This document shows, one piece after another, positions 26,194 through 36,564 of a stretch of 64,000 bases of DNA (position 1 is the stretch's first letter; each line of letters starts with the position of its first letter). The notes below the pieces were generated by a model. That model was not told the origin of the DNA, searched no databases, and saw nothing but the letters and a program-made list of their open reading frames with translations. The DNA comes from Alphaproteobacteria bacterium (lineage in GTDB: Bacteria > Pseudomonadota > Alphaproteobacteria > RF32 > CAG-239), in the NCBI GenBank assembly GCA_015062585.1, contig SUUJ01000007.1, positions 1-64,000 of the forward strand, written 5' to 3'. A program made the translations under genes and the position numbers.

Positions 26194-27089
26194 GTATAGA
26201 TGAACTAAAACCAAATTCGGTAATAGTAGTTGCCGGACCTACCGCCTCGGGAAAGTCTGCGTTGGCGATTGATTTGGCGTTGAAATACAACGGAGTTATT
26301 ATAAATGCCGATGCTTCGCAACTGTATAGGGATATTCCGATAATTTCTGCCGCTCCCGATGAGAATGACAAGGCTAAGGTCGAGCATTTGTTATATGGAA
26401 TTTTGGAGGCTGATGAAAAAAATTCGGTTTCGGATTGGATAAAGTTGGCTATTGCGGCAATAAGAAAGGTTTGGGCAGAAGGAAAACTTCCGATTGTTAC
26501 CGGCGGAACGGGTTTTTATCTTGAAAGTTTGATAAATGGTATTTCGCCAATTCCCGAAACTAAGCCGGCGGTTAAACAAAAAGTCGCAAAGATGTTTGAT
26601 GATTTAGGACTTTGCGGAGTTTTTGAATATTTGCAAAAGGTCGATCCAGACGGGGCAAAAAAAGTAAATCAAAATGATACGACCAGAGTAAGGCGAGCTT
26701 TGGAAATATATGAGGATACAGGTGTTTCAATTGCAAAGTGGTTTGAAATGCCGATGGTCAAGCCTTTGCCGGAAGCAGAATTTACCGTTGTAGTGATGCT
26801 TAAGGATTTAGACGAGTTGGAAAAAAATTGCTCCCAAAGATTTGATAATATGATAGACAAAGGCGCTTTGGTAGAAATTGAAAATTTGCAAAAGAAAAAT
26901 ATTTCTTTAAAAATGCCGGTAATGAAGGCAATCGGGGTACCGGAATTGATGGATTATATTGAGGGTAAAACCTCAAAAGAAGAGGCGGTGAATTTGGCAA
27001 AATTGCACACTCGTCAATATGCCAAAAGACAATTAACATGGTTTAGAAATCGTTTTAGAAAAATTGAGTGCAAACAAATCGTTTTTTAG
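26178..27089 (+). CDS. miaA: tRNA dimethylallyltransferase
   Basis: MiaA prenylates A37 of UNN-reading tRNAs, producing the i6A used by MiaB (14338). The 303-residue protein has the P-loop GPTASGKSALA, DASQLYRDIPI, TGGTGFYLESLINGI and the C-terminal HTRQYAKRQLTWFRNR. The N terminus is about 15 residues longer than typical because the start lies inside ddl. Confidence 0.96.
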   Translation: MQRNVSIDELKPNSVIVVAGPTASGKSALAIDLALKYNGVIINADASQLYRDIPIISAAPDENDKAKVEHLLYGILEADEKNSVSDWIKLAIAAIRKVWAEGKLPIVTGGTGFYLESLINGISPIPETKPAVKQKVAKMFDDLGLCGVFEYLQKVDPDGAKKVNQNDTTRVRRALEIYEDTGVSIAKWFEMPMVKPLPEAEFTVVVMLKDLDELEKNCSQRFDNMIDKGALVEIENLQKKNISLKMPVMKAIGVPELMDYIEGKTSKEEAVNLAKLHTRQYAKRQLTWFRNRFRKIECKQIVF

Positions 27090-27173
27090 TTGTTAACAAT
27101 GTAATTTGTTGTTGCATATAGCCTAATAAGGTTATACAAAATTAAGAGTATTAAAATTTTTTTAGCGGAGTAA

Positions 27174-28220
<1,047 letters not shown>

Positions 28221-28231
28221 TTGAGGTTTTG

Positions 28232-28266
28232 CGGTCGAGAGGATAAAACCTTTCGACCGTTTATTT
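28232..28266 (+). terminator. Hairpin between mreB and mreC (partial terminator)
   Basis: CGGTCGAGAGG (28232-28242) pairs with CCTTTCGACCG (28249-28259, one G-U) and is followed by TTTATTTTT. In the middle of an operon it would reduce transcription downstream, allowing MreB to be made in excess over MreC, MreD, PBP2 and RodA; the functional reading is inference. Confidence 0.7.
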
Positions 28267-28281
28267 TTATAGGAAAGCTTT

Positions 28282-29145
28282 ATGAAACGCCGCAGAAGTC
28301 TGTTTTTGCATTTGGATCAATTGAGAATACTGGCCAAGAAATTTGCGCTGGTTATTTTGTTTTTGGCGGCGTTGTTACTAATGTTGTTAAGTAAAAACCA
28401 AGAAACTACAGTAACAAATATGACTAACGGGACGACAGGTGCTGTTATTATGGTGGTCGATGTCTTGGTAGCTCCGGCCAAAATTGTTTCGTGGATTTAT
28501 GATTTCTTTTATGAAATAGGTACTGTAAAAAAACGCAATGTAGAACTTAGCGAAGAAAATAAAAAATTGCGTCTTTTAAAAGACAAATACGAAGCACTGG
28601 AAATTGAAAATAAGCTATTGGCTGAGTTGCTTAATTTTGCTGTTATGCCTGATGTTAAATATATTTCGGCAAAAGTGGTGGCGGAAGAAAATGACGCTTT
28701 TGCTCATTCAATAGTTGCGTATGTCGGGGACAAAAGCATAAAAAAAGGCGATGTGGTTTTATCGGATAAAGGAGTTGTCGGAAGAATAGATGCGGTAAAA
28801 TCATCATATGCCAAGATTATTACATTGGCAGATATTAACTCGAAAATTCCGGTCATGATAGAAAAAAACAGAGTCAGAGGAATTTTGAGCGGAAACAATA
28901 CTATCTTTCCAAGGCTTACTTTTATTCCATTAGATGCTGAGGTAAGTGTCGGGGATAAGATAGTTACATCCGGAGTTTCCGGAGTTTTTCCAGCCGGGTT
29001 ACCGGTCGGACAGGTAATGTCGGTTTCTAAGAATGAAATAAAAGTAAAGTTGTTTGCAATATTGGAAAAACTTGAATATGTAAGAATCGTGAAATATGGA
29101 ATTGACGGTCTGATAAATGTTGATGATGAGGCTGGCAATGAGTGA
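28282..29145 (+). CDS. mreC: Rod shape-determining protein MreC
   Basis: MreC of 287 residues is a periplasmic scaffold of the elongasome. One membrane helix at about residues 20-37, then a coiled coil (about 75-110, ELSEENKKLRLLKDKYEALEIENK) and the beta-barrel domain with VVGRIDAV, VRGILSGN, and VGDKIVTSGVSGVFPAGLPVG. It overlaps mreD by 8 nt. Confidence 0.95.
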   Translation: MKRRRSLFLHLDQLRILAKKFALVILFLAALLLMLLSKNQETTVTNMTNGTTGAVIMVVDVLVAPAKIVSWIYDFFYEIGTVKKRNVELSEENKKLRLLKDKYEALEIENKLLAELLNFAVMPDVKYISAKVVAEENDAFAHSIVAYVGDKSIKKGDVVLSDKGVVGRIDAVKSSYAKIITLADINSKIPVMIEKNRVRGILSGNNTIFPRLTFIPLDAEVSVGDKIVTSGVSGVFPAGLPVGQVMSVSKNEIKVKLFAILEKLEYVRIVKYGIDGLINVDDEAGNE

Positions 29146-29659
29146 TGAGTTTGACGAAAAAGTAACGACATACTTTCAAAAATCTTTACCTCTTTTGTCG
29201 TCGATATTTTTTATGCTTTTGGCTTTTATCCCGTTGAATTTTAATCTTTTTTATAATGTAAGGCCTGATTTTGGCTTGATGTGTATTTATTTTTGGATGT
29301 TGCATCGTCCGGATTTGTTTGGTCTTGGTACTATAATTTTGATGGGTTTTATCAGCATGGCAATATCTTCTGCCGTTGCCGGAAGCTCGCTGTTATGCTA
29401 TTTGTGTATGTATGTTTTGGTTTATAATACGCAAAAGCTATTTAATGCAAAGTCTTTTGTTGTTATTTGGTATGGCTTTATGGCGTTGAGCTTGTTATCA
29501 ATGTTGATTAAGTGGTTGATTGTTTCTATCTATTATAATCAATTTTTACCGTTATCAATGCTTATGTTAAGTTATCTGATAGGGGTTGTGTTATATCCGT
29601 TAATATCAACGGTTTTGGCCTTTATTCAGAATCGTTTTATTCAGGATGATGGGCTATGA
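29138..29659 (+). CDS. mreD: Rod shape-determining protein MreD
   Basis: A 173-residue inner-membrane protein with five hydrophobic segments, in the position and size of MreD. Sequence motifs are weak, as in the family; PDFGLMCIYFWMLHRPDL and YPLIS are compatible. ATG 29138 inside the end of mreC is favoured; its stop overlaps the mrdA start by 4 nt. Confidence 0.85.
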   Translation: MSDEFDEKVTTYFQKSLPLLSSIFFMLLAFIPLNFNLFYNVRPDFGLMCIYFWMLHRPDLFGLGTIILMGFISMAISSAVAGSSLLCYLCMYVLVYNTQKLFNAKSFVVIWYGFMALSLLSMLIKWLIVSIYYNQFLPLSMLMLSYLIGVVLYPLISTVLAFIQNRFIQDDGL

Positions 29660-31479
29660 ACAGAGATAACGATAAGGGAAAAATTTTAATAAGTCGATCG
29701 CTTTTTTTGGGAAGCGTACAGTTGTTATTGCTGTTTATGCTTATTTTTAGGCTGTATTACTTGCAAGTGTACCAAGCAGACAAGTATAGAACTTTAGCCG
29801 ATGAAAATAGAATTTCTACAAGATTATTAGTTCCGCCAAGAGGAATTATTTATGACAGACATGGAAATATGTTAGCTGAAAATAAGCAAAATTTTCAAGT
29901 TATGCTTGTTCCGGAACAAACTCCGAATGTTGATAAAACTTTAAGTGCCTTAAAAAAAGTTATGCCGTTGTCTGCAGATGAAGAGAAAAAAATAAGAAAA
30001 AGTCTAAGGAGAAACAGAAGCTTCGTTCCGGTAAAAATTAAGGATAATTTGGATTGGGAGCAACTGACAAAAATTATGTTGAATATGCCTGACCTTCCGG
30101 GGATTAGTATTGATGAGGGATTGTCAAGATATTATCCGTTTGACAATATTTTTTCTCATGTCATAGGATATGTGGCAGCGGTTGGAGAAGATGTTGATAC
30201 CAAAAAGGATCCTTTGTTAGAGGTACCCGGATTTAAAATTGGTAAGTCGGGTATTGAGAAGTTATATGAAAATGATTTGCGAGGTGTTGCCGGTAACCAA
30301 AAATTAGAGGTTAATGCTGTCGGGCGTATAATGAAAGAAATTGAAAGTGAAGAAGGCGTAAGCGGTAAGCGAGTAGATTTGAGCCTTGATTTAAGATTGC
30401 AAAAAGAAGCGTATGATTTATTGGGAGATGAGAGTGGCGCAATCGTAATGATGAAAGTTGACACCGGCGAATTGCTATCATTTGCGTCAGCTCCGGCTTT
30501 TGATCCTAATTTGTTTGGTAACGGTCTGTCTTCAATTGAATGGAAAGAGCTGCAAGATAATGAGAAAAAACCATTGTTGAACAAAGCTGTTTCGGGACAG
30601 TATTCTCCGGGGTCTACTTTTAAGATGATTGTTGGTTTGGCCGCATTGAAACATGGTGTTAACAGCAAAAAGACAAAATCTTTTTGTTCGGGTAAAATGA
30701 GCTTAGGCAATCATACTTTCCATTGTTGGAAAGATGCCGGACATGGTTATGTCGACATGGAGCAAGCTTTGCAACATTCGTGCGATATTTATTTTTATGA
30801 GGCAGCTCAGAAATTGGGAATAAATAAGATTGCCGATATGGCTAGAGAATTCGGATTGGGTTTTAAAACAAATATCGGAATTGAAAATGAAAAAAGCGGT
30901 TTTATACCTGATACCGATTGGAAAATGAGAAAATTCGGCGAGCCGTGGCAACAAGGCGAAAGTATTATTTCAGGCATTGGCCAAGGATATATTTTGACAA
31001 CTCCGGTGCAACTGGCAACAATGATATCACGAATTGCTAACGGCGGATATGAAGTTAGTCCTACTTTTACAAAATATGATAAAAGTAAAAAACAGGAACT
31101 ACGCAAAATTGATGTTTCGCCATATGGGTTGGAAATTGTAAAAAAAGGTATGTATGATGTTATAAATACTGTCGGTGGTACGGCTTATTCGGCAAGATTT
31201 GATTTTAAGGGACAGAAAATGGCCGGTAAGACGGGTACAACTCAGGTAAGACGAATTTCTATGAAAGAAAGACAAAGCGGTGTCTTAAAACAAGAAGATC
31301 TGCCTTGGAAATATAGAAACCACGCGTTATTTGTGGGGTATGCGCCGCATGATAATCCCAAATATGGGGTGGCGGTTTTGATTGAGCATGGAAAATCAGG
31401 TACGGCAGCAGCGCATTTGGGCGGAAAAATTTTGCGAAAAGCGTTAGAATTAGACGCTACGGATCAACCGATTGATTAA
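29656..31479 (+). CDS. mrdA: Penicillin-binding protein 2
   Basis: PBP2, 607 residues, the elongasome transpeptidase. An N-terminal membrane anchor (about residues 15-35), the pedestal with VPPRGIIYDRHGNMLAEN, and the transpeptidase domain with SPGSTFKM (active Ser), the SCD triad element in QHSCDIYFYE and KTGTTQV. It is encoded between mreD and rodA, its functional partner. Confidence 0.96.
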   Translation: MNRDNDKGKILISRSLFLGSVQLLLLFMLIFRLYYLQVYQADKYRTLADENRISTRLLVPPRGIIYDRHGNMLAENKQNFQVMLVPEQTPNVDKTLSALKKVMPLSADEEKKIRKSLRRNRSFVPVKIKDNLDWEQLTKIMLNMPDLPGISIDEGLSRYYPFDNIFSHVIGYVAAVGEDVDTKKDPLLEVPGFKIGKSGIEKLYENDLRGVAGNQKLEVNAVGRIMKEIESEEGVSGKRVDLSLDLRLQKEAYDLLGDESGAIVMMKVDTGELLSFASAPAFDPNLFGNGLSSIEWKELQDNEKKPLLNKAVSGQYSPGSTFKMIVGLAALKHGVNSKKTKSFCSGKMSLGNHTFHCWKDAGHGYVDMEQALQHSCDIYFYEAAQKLGINKIADMAREFGLGFKTNIGIENEKSGFIPDTDWKMRKFGEPWQQGESIISGIGQGYILTTPVQLATMISRIANGGYEVSPTFTKYDKSKKQELRKIDVSPYGLEIVKKGMYDVINTVGGTAYSARFDFKGQKMAGKTGTTQVRRISMKERQSGVLKQEDLPWKYRNHALFVGYAPHDNPKYGVAVLIEHGKSGTAAAHLGGKILRKALELDATDQPID

Positions 31480-31489
31480 GGAAATTTAG

Positions 31490-32629
31490 ATGTATAAGAC
31501 ATATGAGGAAGGTTTTAGAAGTCAAAAATTGAGCTTTATTGAGAGGTTTTGGGGTATAAGCTTTTCATATGTTATGTTTATATCTATTTTGGCCGCAATA
31601 GGGGGTGTTATGTTGTATTCAGCAGCAAACGGCAAATGGTATCCTTGGGCTTTTCCGCAATTGATGCGTTTTGGGCTTGGCTTTTGCGCAATGATGTTTT
31701 TTGCGTTTGTAGATATAAGAATTTTTCTCAGATATTCTTATTTGTTTTATTTTGCTGTGCTTATTATGCTGGTAATAGTTGAAGTTGCCGGCTATGTCGG
31801 AATGGGTGCCCAGCGTTGGATAAATTTAGGCTTTATGAAGTTGCAACCGTCAGAATTGATGAAAATTGCCTTGGTAATGGCGTTGGCCAGATATTTTAAT
31901 TCATGCACACTGCAAAGGATTGAAAGTATAAAGGGACTGATTATTCCGTTGATATTGGTAATAATGCCTGTCGGATTAGTTTTGACGCAACCCGATTTGG
32001 GTACGGCGTTAATGCTTTTGTTTACAGCCGGCGCGATGTTTTTTGCGGTAGGAATCCAATTATGGAAGTTTGGTTTGGTGGCGGTGGGTGTATTAACATC
32101 GTTGCCCTTGGCCTGGCAATTTTTACATACATACCAAAAAAATCGCGTGCTCACTTTTTTAGATCCTGAACGAGATCCGTTGGGTACCGGTTATCATATT
32201 ATTCAATCAAAGATTGCTTTGGGGTCAGGTGGTGTTTTTGGTAAAGGCTTTTTGAACGGAACACAAAGCCACTTGAACTTTTTGCCTGAAAAACATACAG
32301 ACTTTATTTTTACGATGCTATCGGAAGAGTTTGGTATGATTGGTGCGGTGTTTGTTATTGTTATTAACTTGATAATAATTGCTTATAGCTATGTGTTTGC
32401 TTTGAGGAGCGCAAGTTATTACGGCAAATTGTTGGCTATTGGTCTTGCAACAAGCTATTTCTTGTATGTGATTATTAACATGGCAATGGTTTTGGGATTG
32501 TTGCCGGTGGTCGGTGTTCCTTTGCCATTGATTTCGTATGGTGGAACGGTTGTGTTGTCTGTGATGAGCAGCTTTGGTATTATTTTGGCAATAAATACAA
32601 ACAGAAATATAAATATCGGAAAAGATTAA
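31490..32629 (+). CDS. mrdB: Peptidoglycan glycosyltransferase RodA
   Basis: RodA, a SEDS-family glycosyltransferase working with PBP2. Of 379 residues with about ten membrane helices, it shows LQPSELMKIALV, DPERDPLGTGYHIIQSKIALGSGG, LPEKHTDFIFTMLSEEFG and PLISYGGT, all SEDS hallmarks; the catalytic Asp lies in the HTDFIF loop region. It is the last gene of the mre operon. Confidence 0.96.
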   Translation: MYKTYEEGFRSQKLSFIERFWGISFSYVMFISILAAIGGVMLYSAANGKWYPWAFPQLMRFGLGFCAMMFFAFVDIRIFLRYSYLFYFAVLIMLVIVEVAGYVGMGAQRWINLGFMKLQPSELMKIALVMALARYFNSCTLQRIESIKGLIIPLILVIMPVGLVLTQPDLGTALMLLFTAGAMFFAVGIQLWKFGLVAVGVLTSLPLAWQFLHTYQKNRVLTFLDPERDPLGTGYHIIQSKIALGSGGVFGKGFLNGTQSHLNFLPEKHTDFIFTMLSEEFGMIGAVFVIVINLIIIAYSYVFALRSASYYGKLLAIGLATSYFLYVIINMAMVLGLLPVVGVPLPLISYGGTVVLSVMSSFGIILAINTNRNINIGKD

Positions 32630-32710
32630 AGTTACGGAAAACAAAATTTATTTGCTTGATTTTGTTTTTTTAGCACATAATACTATTTATATATGTAATA
32701 AAGGATTGAG

Positions 32711-33988
32711 ATGGCTGAACATTCGAAATTTGATAGTGAAAGATATTTTTTGGAAACTCTGGAACGAATTACTAAAAATCGTTCAGAGTATAAGGTGCTG
32801 TATATAAACATTTCAAAGCTCAAACCTAAGAACAGACATCCAAAATTTGTAAAGATTATAACCAGATTGTTTGATAATTTGGTTATGATGGCAGATAGTA
32901 CAATGTTTGTACTGAGTAATGGTGATTTTGCAATTTTGGGTAAAAACATTACAGAAAAAATTGTAAATGACGCCGTAGATAAGTTGCGTCGCGGTTTGAT
33001 TACAGATCCTATATGGACAGCCCGCAGTTCGAGTGAATTTACACAAGTATATAATCCGGAGGAGTTTGATGAACTTTATCGCAAAATTGAGATGATGGTA
33101 AATGACGAAAACAGGTTGGTTGATGTTGTTTATCGTAATCCGGTTGATGCGGGTCAGATGGATGCCGTAAAGGAACATTTGGATTTTGTAAATATTGTCG
33201 ATATTGTTAAACATCAGAGTGTAATCAGACTGGAAAATTCTTCAAATTTCAGGTGTATGTTTGATGAATATTTTGTTGCGGTAAAAGATTTAAATCAAAA
33301 TTTTGATAAAAATGTCGATTTAATCGGAAATAAGTGGTTGTTTATGTATTTGACTCAGTCGTTGGATAAAAAGACGATTAGTGCGATGAGTGTGTCAGAA
33401 GTTAATAATCAGGCGCAAAAAATAAGTCTCAATTTGAATATGGCAACTATTAAAACTCCTGAGTTCAATATTTTTGAACAGTATATCAAAAACAAGAATC
33501 AAAGTTTAATTGTAGAAGTTCAGCCTATTGATATACTGAATAATATGAAAGAATATTTTAATATAAAAGAAATGTTGCATAAATTGGGGCATGAAGTTTT
33601 ACTTGATGCCACAAGTTTGGAAATGCTCCAAGCTTTCAATGTAAATCTTTTGGGATTTGATTATATTAAGATATTTTGGCATGACTTTATGGATGAATAT
33701 AGCGCCAAATCCGGTGAAATAAAACAACTGTTTGAAGAAATCGGTTATAATAAATTAATATTAGCCAAATGCCTAGATGAAAAAGCGGTCAGATGGGGTA
33801 TTAAGAACGGAATCAGAGCATTTCAAGGACCTTATATTGATATGCTGGAGGTCGCGATGATTAGAAAAAAATGTCCTAACGGAAAAAGATGTGCAGCAGC
33901 TGATTGCTTAAAAAGAAAAAGGATGATTTCCGGATATTTTAGAAATATGTGTGAATACAAAGAAATTTTAGAAAGAAAACTCGGTTGA
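32711..33988 (+). CDS. Degenerate EAL-like protein with Cys-rich tail
   Basis: A 425-residue cytosolic protein. The C-terminal half follows an EAL phosphodiesterase fold in outline (IVEVQPIDILN..., LGHEVLLDATSLEMLQ, LGFDYIKIFW, GIRAFQGPYID) but the catalytic EAL and metal-binding acidic residues are not recognisable, so cyclic-di-GMP hydrolysis is unlikely. The N-terminal part may be a degenerate GGDEF-like or sensor domain. The last 50 residues carry CPNGKRCAAADC plus one more Cys, a possible metal site. It forms a tandem pair with the next gene. Confidence 0.55.
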   Translation: MAEHSKFDSERYFLETLERITKNRSEYKVLYINISKLKPKNRHPKFVKIITRLFDNLVMMADSTMFVLSNGDFAILGKNITEKIVNDAVDKLRRGLITDPIWTARSSSEFTQVYNPEEFDELYRKIEMMVNDENRLVDVVYRNPVDAGQMDAVKEHLDFVNIVDIVKHQSVIRLENSSNFRCMFDEYFVAVKDLNQNFDKNVDLIGNKWLFMYLTQSLDKKTISAMSVSEVNNQAQKISLNLNMATIKTPEFNIFEQYIKNKNQSLIVEVQPIDILNNMKEYFNIKEMLHKLGHEVLLDATSLEMLQAFNVNLLGFDYIKIFWHDFMDEYSAKSGEIKQLFEEIGYNKLILAKCLDEKAVRWGIKNGIRAFQGPYIDMLEVAMIRKKCPNGKRCAAADCLKRKRMISGYFRNMCEYKEILERKLG

Positions 33989-33992
33989 TAAT

Positions 33993-35195
33993 ATGGAAAA
34001 TAATGTAAACATTAAAAGTGTTGTGCTTGACGAAATAAAATCCTTTTGTGTAAGTAGAGGCTTGTTTAAGGCTGTCTATTTAAATATTCATAATTTGGAT
34101 GAAAAGCTAAGAACTTCCGTGCATAAAAATGAATTAACAAATATGTTCATGCCGCTGGTGAGAGAAGGGTATGCTAAATCTTTTTTGTTGCAAAATGATG
34201 ATTTTGTAGTGGTGTACAACAGAATTAAAGATGATGATATATTATCTTTGATGGTAAAAGTGCAGTTTTTATTTCAGGAAGACGAACGAATTAAGGAAGC
34301 CGAAGACCTACAAAAAAGCGGTGTTGTTGTTTCGTATGATTTGTCGGAAGATTACGGAATTTTCTTAAAAAAGATAGAGACCGCATTTATTGAAGAAAAG
34401 AAAGAGAATAATCAACAAACATCAGAAAATGTTTTTCACCAAGATAATTTGCGTGTGAATAAAAAGAATCTTACAACAGAAATGTTGTCAAAAGTGCAAA
34501 AAATAATTTCGATATCTGATTTTTCCAGCTTTATAAGAAGGCAACCTATTTGTGCAATTATCGGAAAATCGGCTCCTCAGCGAGTGTATGAAGAAGTTTT
34601 TGTTTCGGTTGAAGATATGAGAGATTCGTTGCTTCCGGGAGTTGATGTTAAATCAAACCCGTGGTTGCATTTGGCCTTGTTGGAAACTCTGAATAAACGA
34701 GTTTTAGAAGTTATTTCTCGGCACGATGATGGTGATTTATCGGGTAATTTCAGTATAAATATCAGTGTTTCTTCAATCTTGTCGGATGAGTTTATACAAT
34801 TTGATGACAGTATTAACGCTTCTATGCGTCAAACAGTCGTTTTGGAACTACAATTGGAAGATATTTTTAGCGATATGAATTCTTATATTTTAGCTAAAAC
34901 TTTTGCAAAAGTGCGCGGTTATAGAATTTGTATTGATGGTATAAATGTCGATAAGCTTAAATATGTAAATCGTAAACAATTGGATTGTGATTTGATGAAA
35001 ATTGAATGGCATCCGTCGCTGATCGATATTTTTACCAAGGATGAACATTTTATGGATTATATGAATAAAGCAGAACGCGCCAAAATTATATTGTGCAATG
35101 TCGATGATGCTTTGGCGGTGGAAGCCGGAAATAATTTGGGCATAAATTTATATCAAGGTCGATATGTCCAAAAGTTGATGAGTGACAGCAAATAG
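33993..35195 (+). CDS. Degenerate EAL-like protein, paralogue
   Basis: A 400-residue protein organised like its 5' neighbour: an N-terminal domain of about 120 residues with LLQNDDFVVVYNRI (neighbour: VLSNGDFAILGKNI), a linker, and a C-terminal EAL-like half with FSINISVSSILSDEF, VVLELQLEDIF (in place of ELTE), GYRICIDGINVDKL and NLYQGRYVQ. Catalytic residues are missing and the Cys tail is absent. Only 4 nt separate the two genes. A signalling or binding role is inferred. Confidence 0.55.
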   Translation: MENNVNIKSVVLDEIKSFCVSRGLFKAVYLNIHNLDEKLRTSVHKNELTNMFMPLVREGYAKSFLLQNDDFVVVYNRIKDDDILSLMVKVQFLFQEDERIKEAEDLQKSGVVVSYDLSEDYGIFLKKIETAFIEEKKENNQQTSENVFHQDNLRVNKKNLTTEMLSKVQKIISISDFSSFIRRQPICAIIGKSAPQRVYEEVFVSVEDMRDSLLPGVDVKSNPWLHLALLETLNKRVLEVISRHDDGDLSGNFSINISVSSILSDEFIQFDDSINASMRQTVVLELQLEDIFSDMNSYILAKTFAKVRGYRICIDGINVDKLKYVNRKQLDCDLMKIEWHPSLIDIFTKDEHFMDYMNKAERAKIILCNVDDALAVEAGNNLGINLYQGRYVQKLMSDSK

Positions 35196-35203
35196 TTCCG
35201 TCA

Positions 35204-35704
35204 TTATATTCCCATAATGGATAATATTTCCAACAGATTAGCCTTGAAATATTCCGGGTGCGATTTTGTTATTGTTGATAGCTCTTCCATGGAAAAAAAT
35301 CTTATTTCATCTGCTTCGTTTTTATCAAGAATAAAGGGCCCGTTATGGGTTACTTTGTAAGCGCGATGAAATGATTTCTTTTTCTTTGTTATAGGGTCAA
35401 TGGTTCTGGAAAGACCGATATATTCTTCTATTTCAGCGTCAATGCCGAGTTCTTCTTTCAGCTCTCTTAAAGCTGCTGTGGGATAGTCCTCTCCGGCATC
35501 AACATGTCCGGCTGCCGAATAGCTCCATTTACCTGCATCTTTTTTCTTTTTTGTTGAAACTTTTTGTAGTAGAATATCGTTATTTTCATTGACAACCAAT
35601 ACAGCTGCTATACGGACATTACAATTATTTTTATGAGCTTCTTCTCGTGTTACAATTTCTAAAATATTGTCACAATCATCAACGCTTGCTACATATTCTG
35701 TCAT
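35204..35704 (-). CDS. Nudix hydrolase
   Basis: A 166-residue Nudix protein. The complete Nudix box runs from GHVDAGEDYPTAALREL to KEELGI. Before it lie VRIAAVLVVNENNDILLQKVS and GKWSYSAAGHVD, a layout close to isopentenyl-diphosphate isomerase-like Nudix enzymes, but substrate cannot be told. The protein ends FKANLLEILSIMGI. It is monocistronic, converging on the EAL-like pair. Confidence 0.88.
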   Translation of the reverse strand: MTEYVASVDDCDNILEIVTREEAHKNNCNVRIAAVLVVNENNDILLQKVSTKKKKDAGKWSYSAAGHVDAGEDYPTAALRELKEELGIDAEIEEYIGLSRTIDPITKKKKSFHRAYKVTHNGPFILDKNEADEIRFFSMEELSTITKSHPEYFKANLLEILSIMGI

Positions 35705-35810
35705 TTTTTATCTCTTAAGTATATTTTACCTGTTTCTAGAATATACTAATTATGGGCGAAATCAATTATTAAAAAATTGTCTGAAAATTTTAATAAAACT
35801 ATTTTATTTT

Positions 35811-36410
35811 TTATCGTGGCTTCAAATCGTCCTTCCTCAGAAAAAAACAAAAACCTACCACAAGGGTAGGTTAAAAAAAGAGATGAGTCGGGATTGACTC
35901 TGCGCTTACGCTTGAGTTGTCACTGCGGTGCTGACTATCGTCACCGGCGCACTTCCGTTCGCCTGCACTCTTAAAGTTGAACCCCCTTTTATCGTGGCTT
36001 CAAATCGTCCTCCCTCAGATTAAACAAAAACCTACCACAAGGGTAGGTTAAAAAAAAGAGATGAGTCGGGATTGACTCTGCGCTTGCGCTTGAGTTGTCA
36101 CTGCGGTGCTGACTATCGTCACCGGCGCACTTCCGTTCGCCTGCACTCTTAAAGTTGAACCCCCTTTTATCGTGGCTTCAAATCGTTCACCCTCAGATTA
36201 AACAAAAACCTACCACAAGGGTAGGTTAAAAAAAAGAGATGAGGAGGGATTGACTCTGCGCTTGCGCTTGAGTTGTCACTGCGGTGCTGACTATCGTCAC
36301 CGGCGCACTTCCGTTCGCCTGCACTCTTAAAGTTGAACCCCCTTTTACCGTGGCTTCAAATCGTCCACCCTCAGATTAAACAAAAACCTACCACAAGGGT
36401 AGGTTTTTGT
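35811..36410 (-). repeat. 178-bp tandem array downstream of tRNA-Ser
   Basis: Copies begin at 35811, 35989, 36167 and 36345 (TTATCGTGGC, last copy TTACCGTGGC), exactly 178 bp apart; the fourth runs into the tRNA terminator. Read on the minus strand, each unit has an inverted tRNA-end-like piece with GATTTGAAGCC, a T-arm-like GGGGGTTCAAC, a GC-rich insert of about 90 nt with short hairpins, a piece like the tRNA 3' end (AATCCC.. TCATC), and a hairpin AACCTACC/GGTAGGTT followed by TTTTTG. Units are over 95% identical. No coding capacity is apparent; tandem small RNAs or a tRNA-derived repeat are both possible. Confidence 0.9.
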
Positions 36411-36414
36411 TTAA
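36376..36414 (-). terminator. Terminator of tRNA-Ser
   Basis: A 17-bp perfect stem, TTAAACAAAAACCTACC (36376-36392) with its complement at 36398-36414, around loop ACAAG. On the minus strand it starts immediately after the encoded CCA and contains the usual T run. Its AACCTACC/GGTAGGTT core is repeated in every unit of the array. Confidence 0.85.
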
Positions 36415-36506
36415 TGGCGGATGAGGAGGGATTTGAACCCCCGATACGAGTTACCCCGTATTCACGATTTCGAGTCGCGCGCATTCAGCCTCTCTGCCAC
36501 TCATCC
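36415..36506 (-). tRNA. tRNA-Ser(CGA)
   Basis: A class II tRNA of 92 nt including encoded CCA. Acceptor stem GGATGAG/CTCATCC; anticodon stem CGCGA/TCGTG with loop CTCGAAA, giving anticodon CGA for UCG codons; long variable arm with TACGGGG..CTCGTA; T arm GGGGGTTCAAATCCC. It heads the tandem array on the same strand. Confidence 0.96.
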
Positions 36507-36564
36507 ATTTGTAATTTACTTGCATTTTATTAAACTTATTATTTTAATTTTGCAAGTGCATTTT

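Noticed and set aside
35811..36410. CRISPR array
   Set aside because: The unit is 178 bp and continuous with no unique spacers, and no cas gene is present.
36415..36506. tRNA pseudogene
   Set aside because: All stems pair, the anticodon loop is normal and CCA is encoded, so it is a functional tRNA-Ser.
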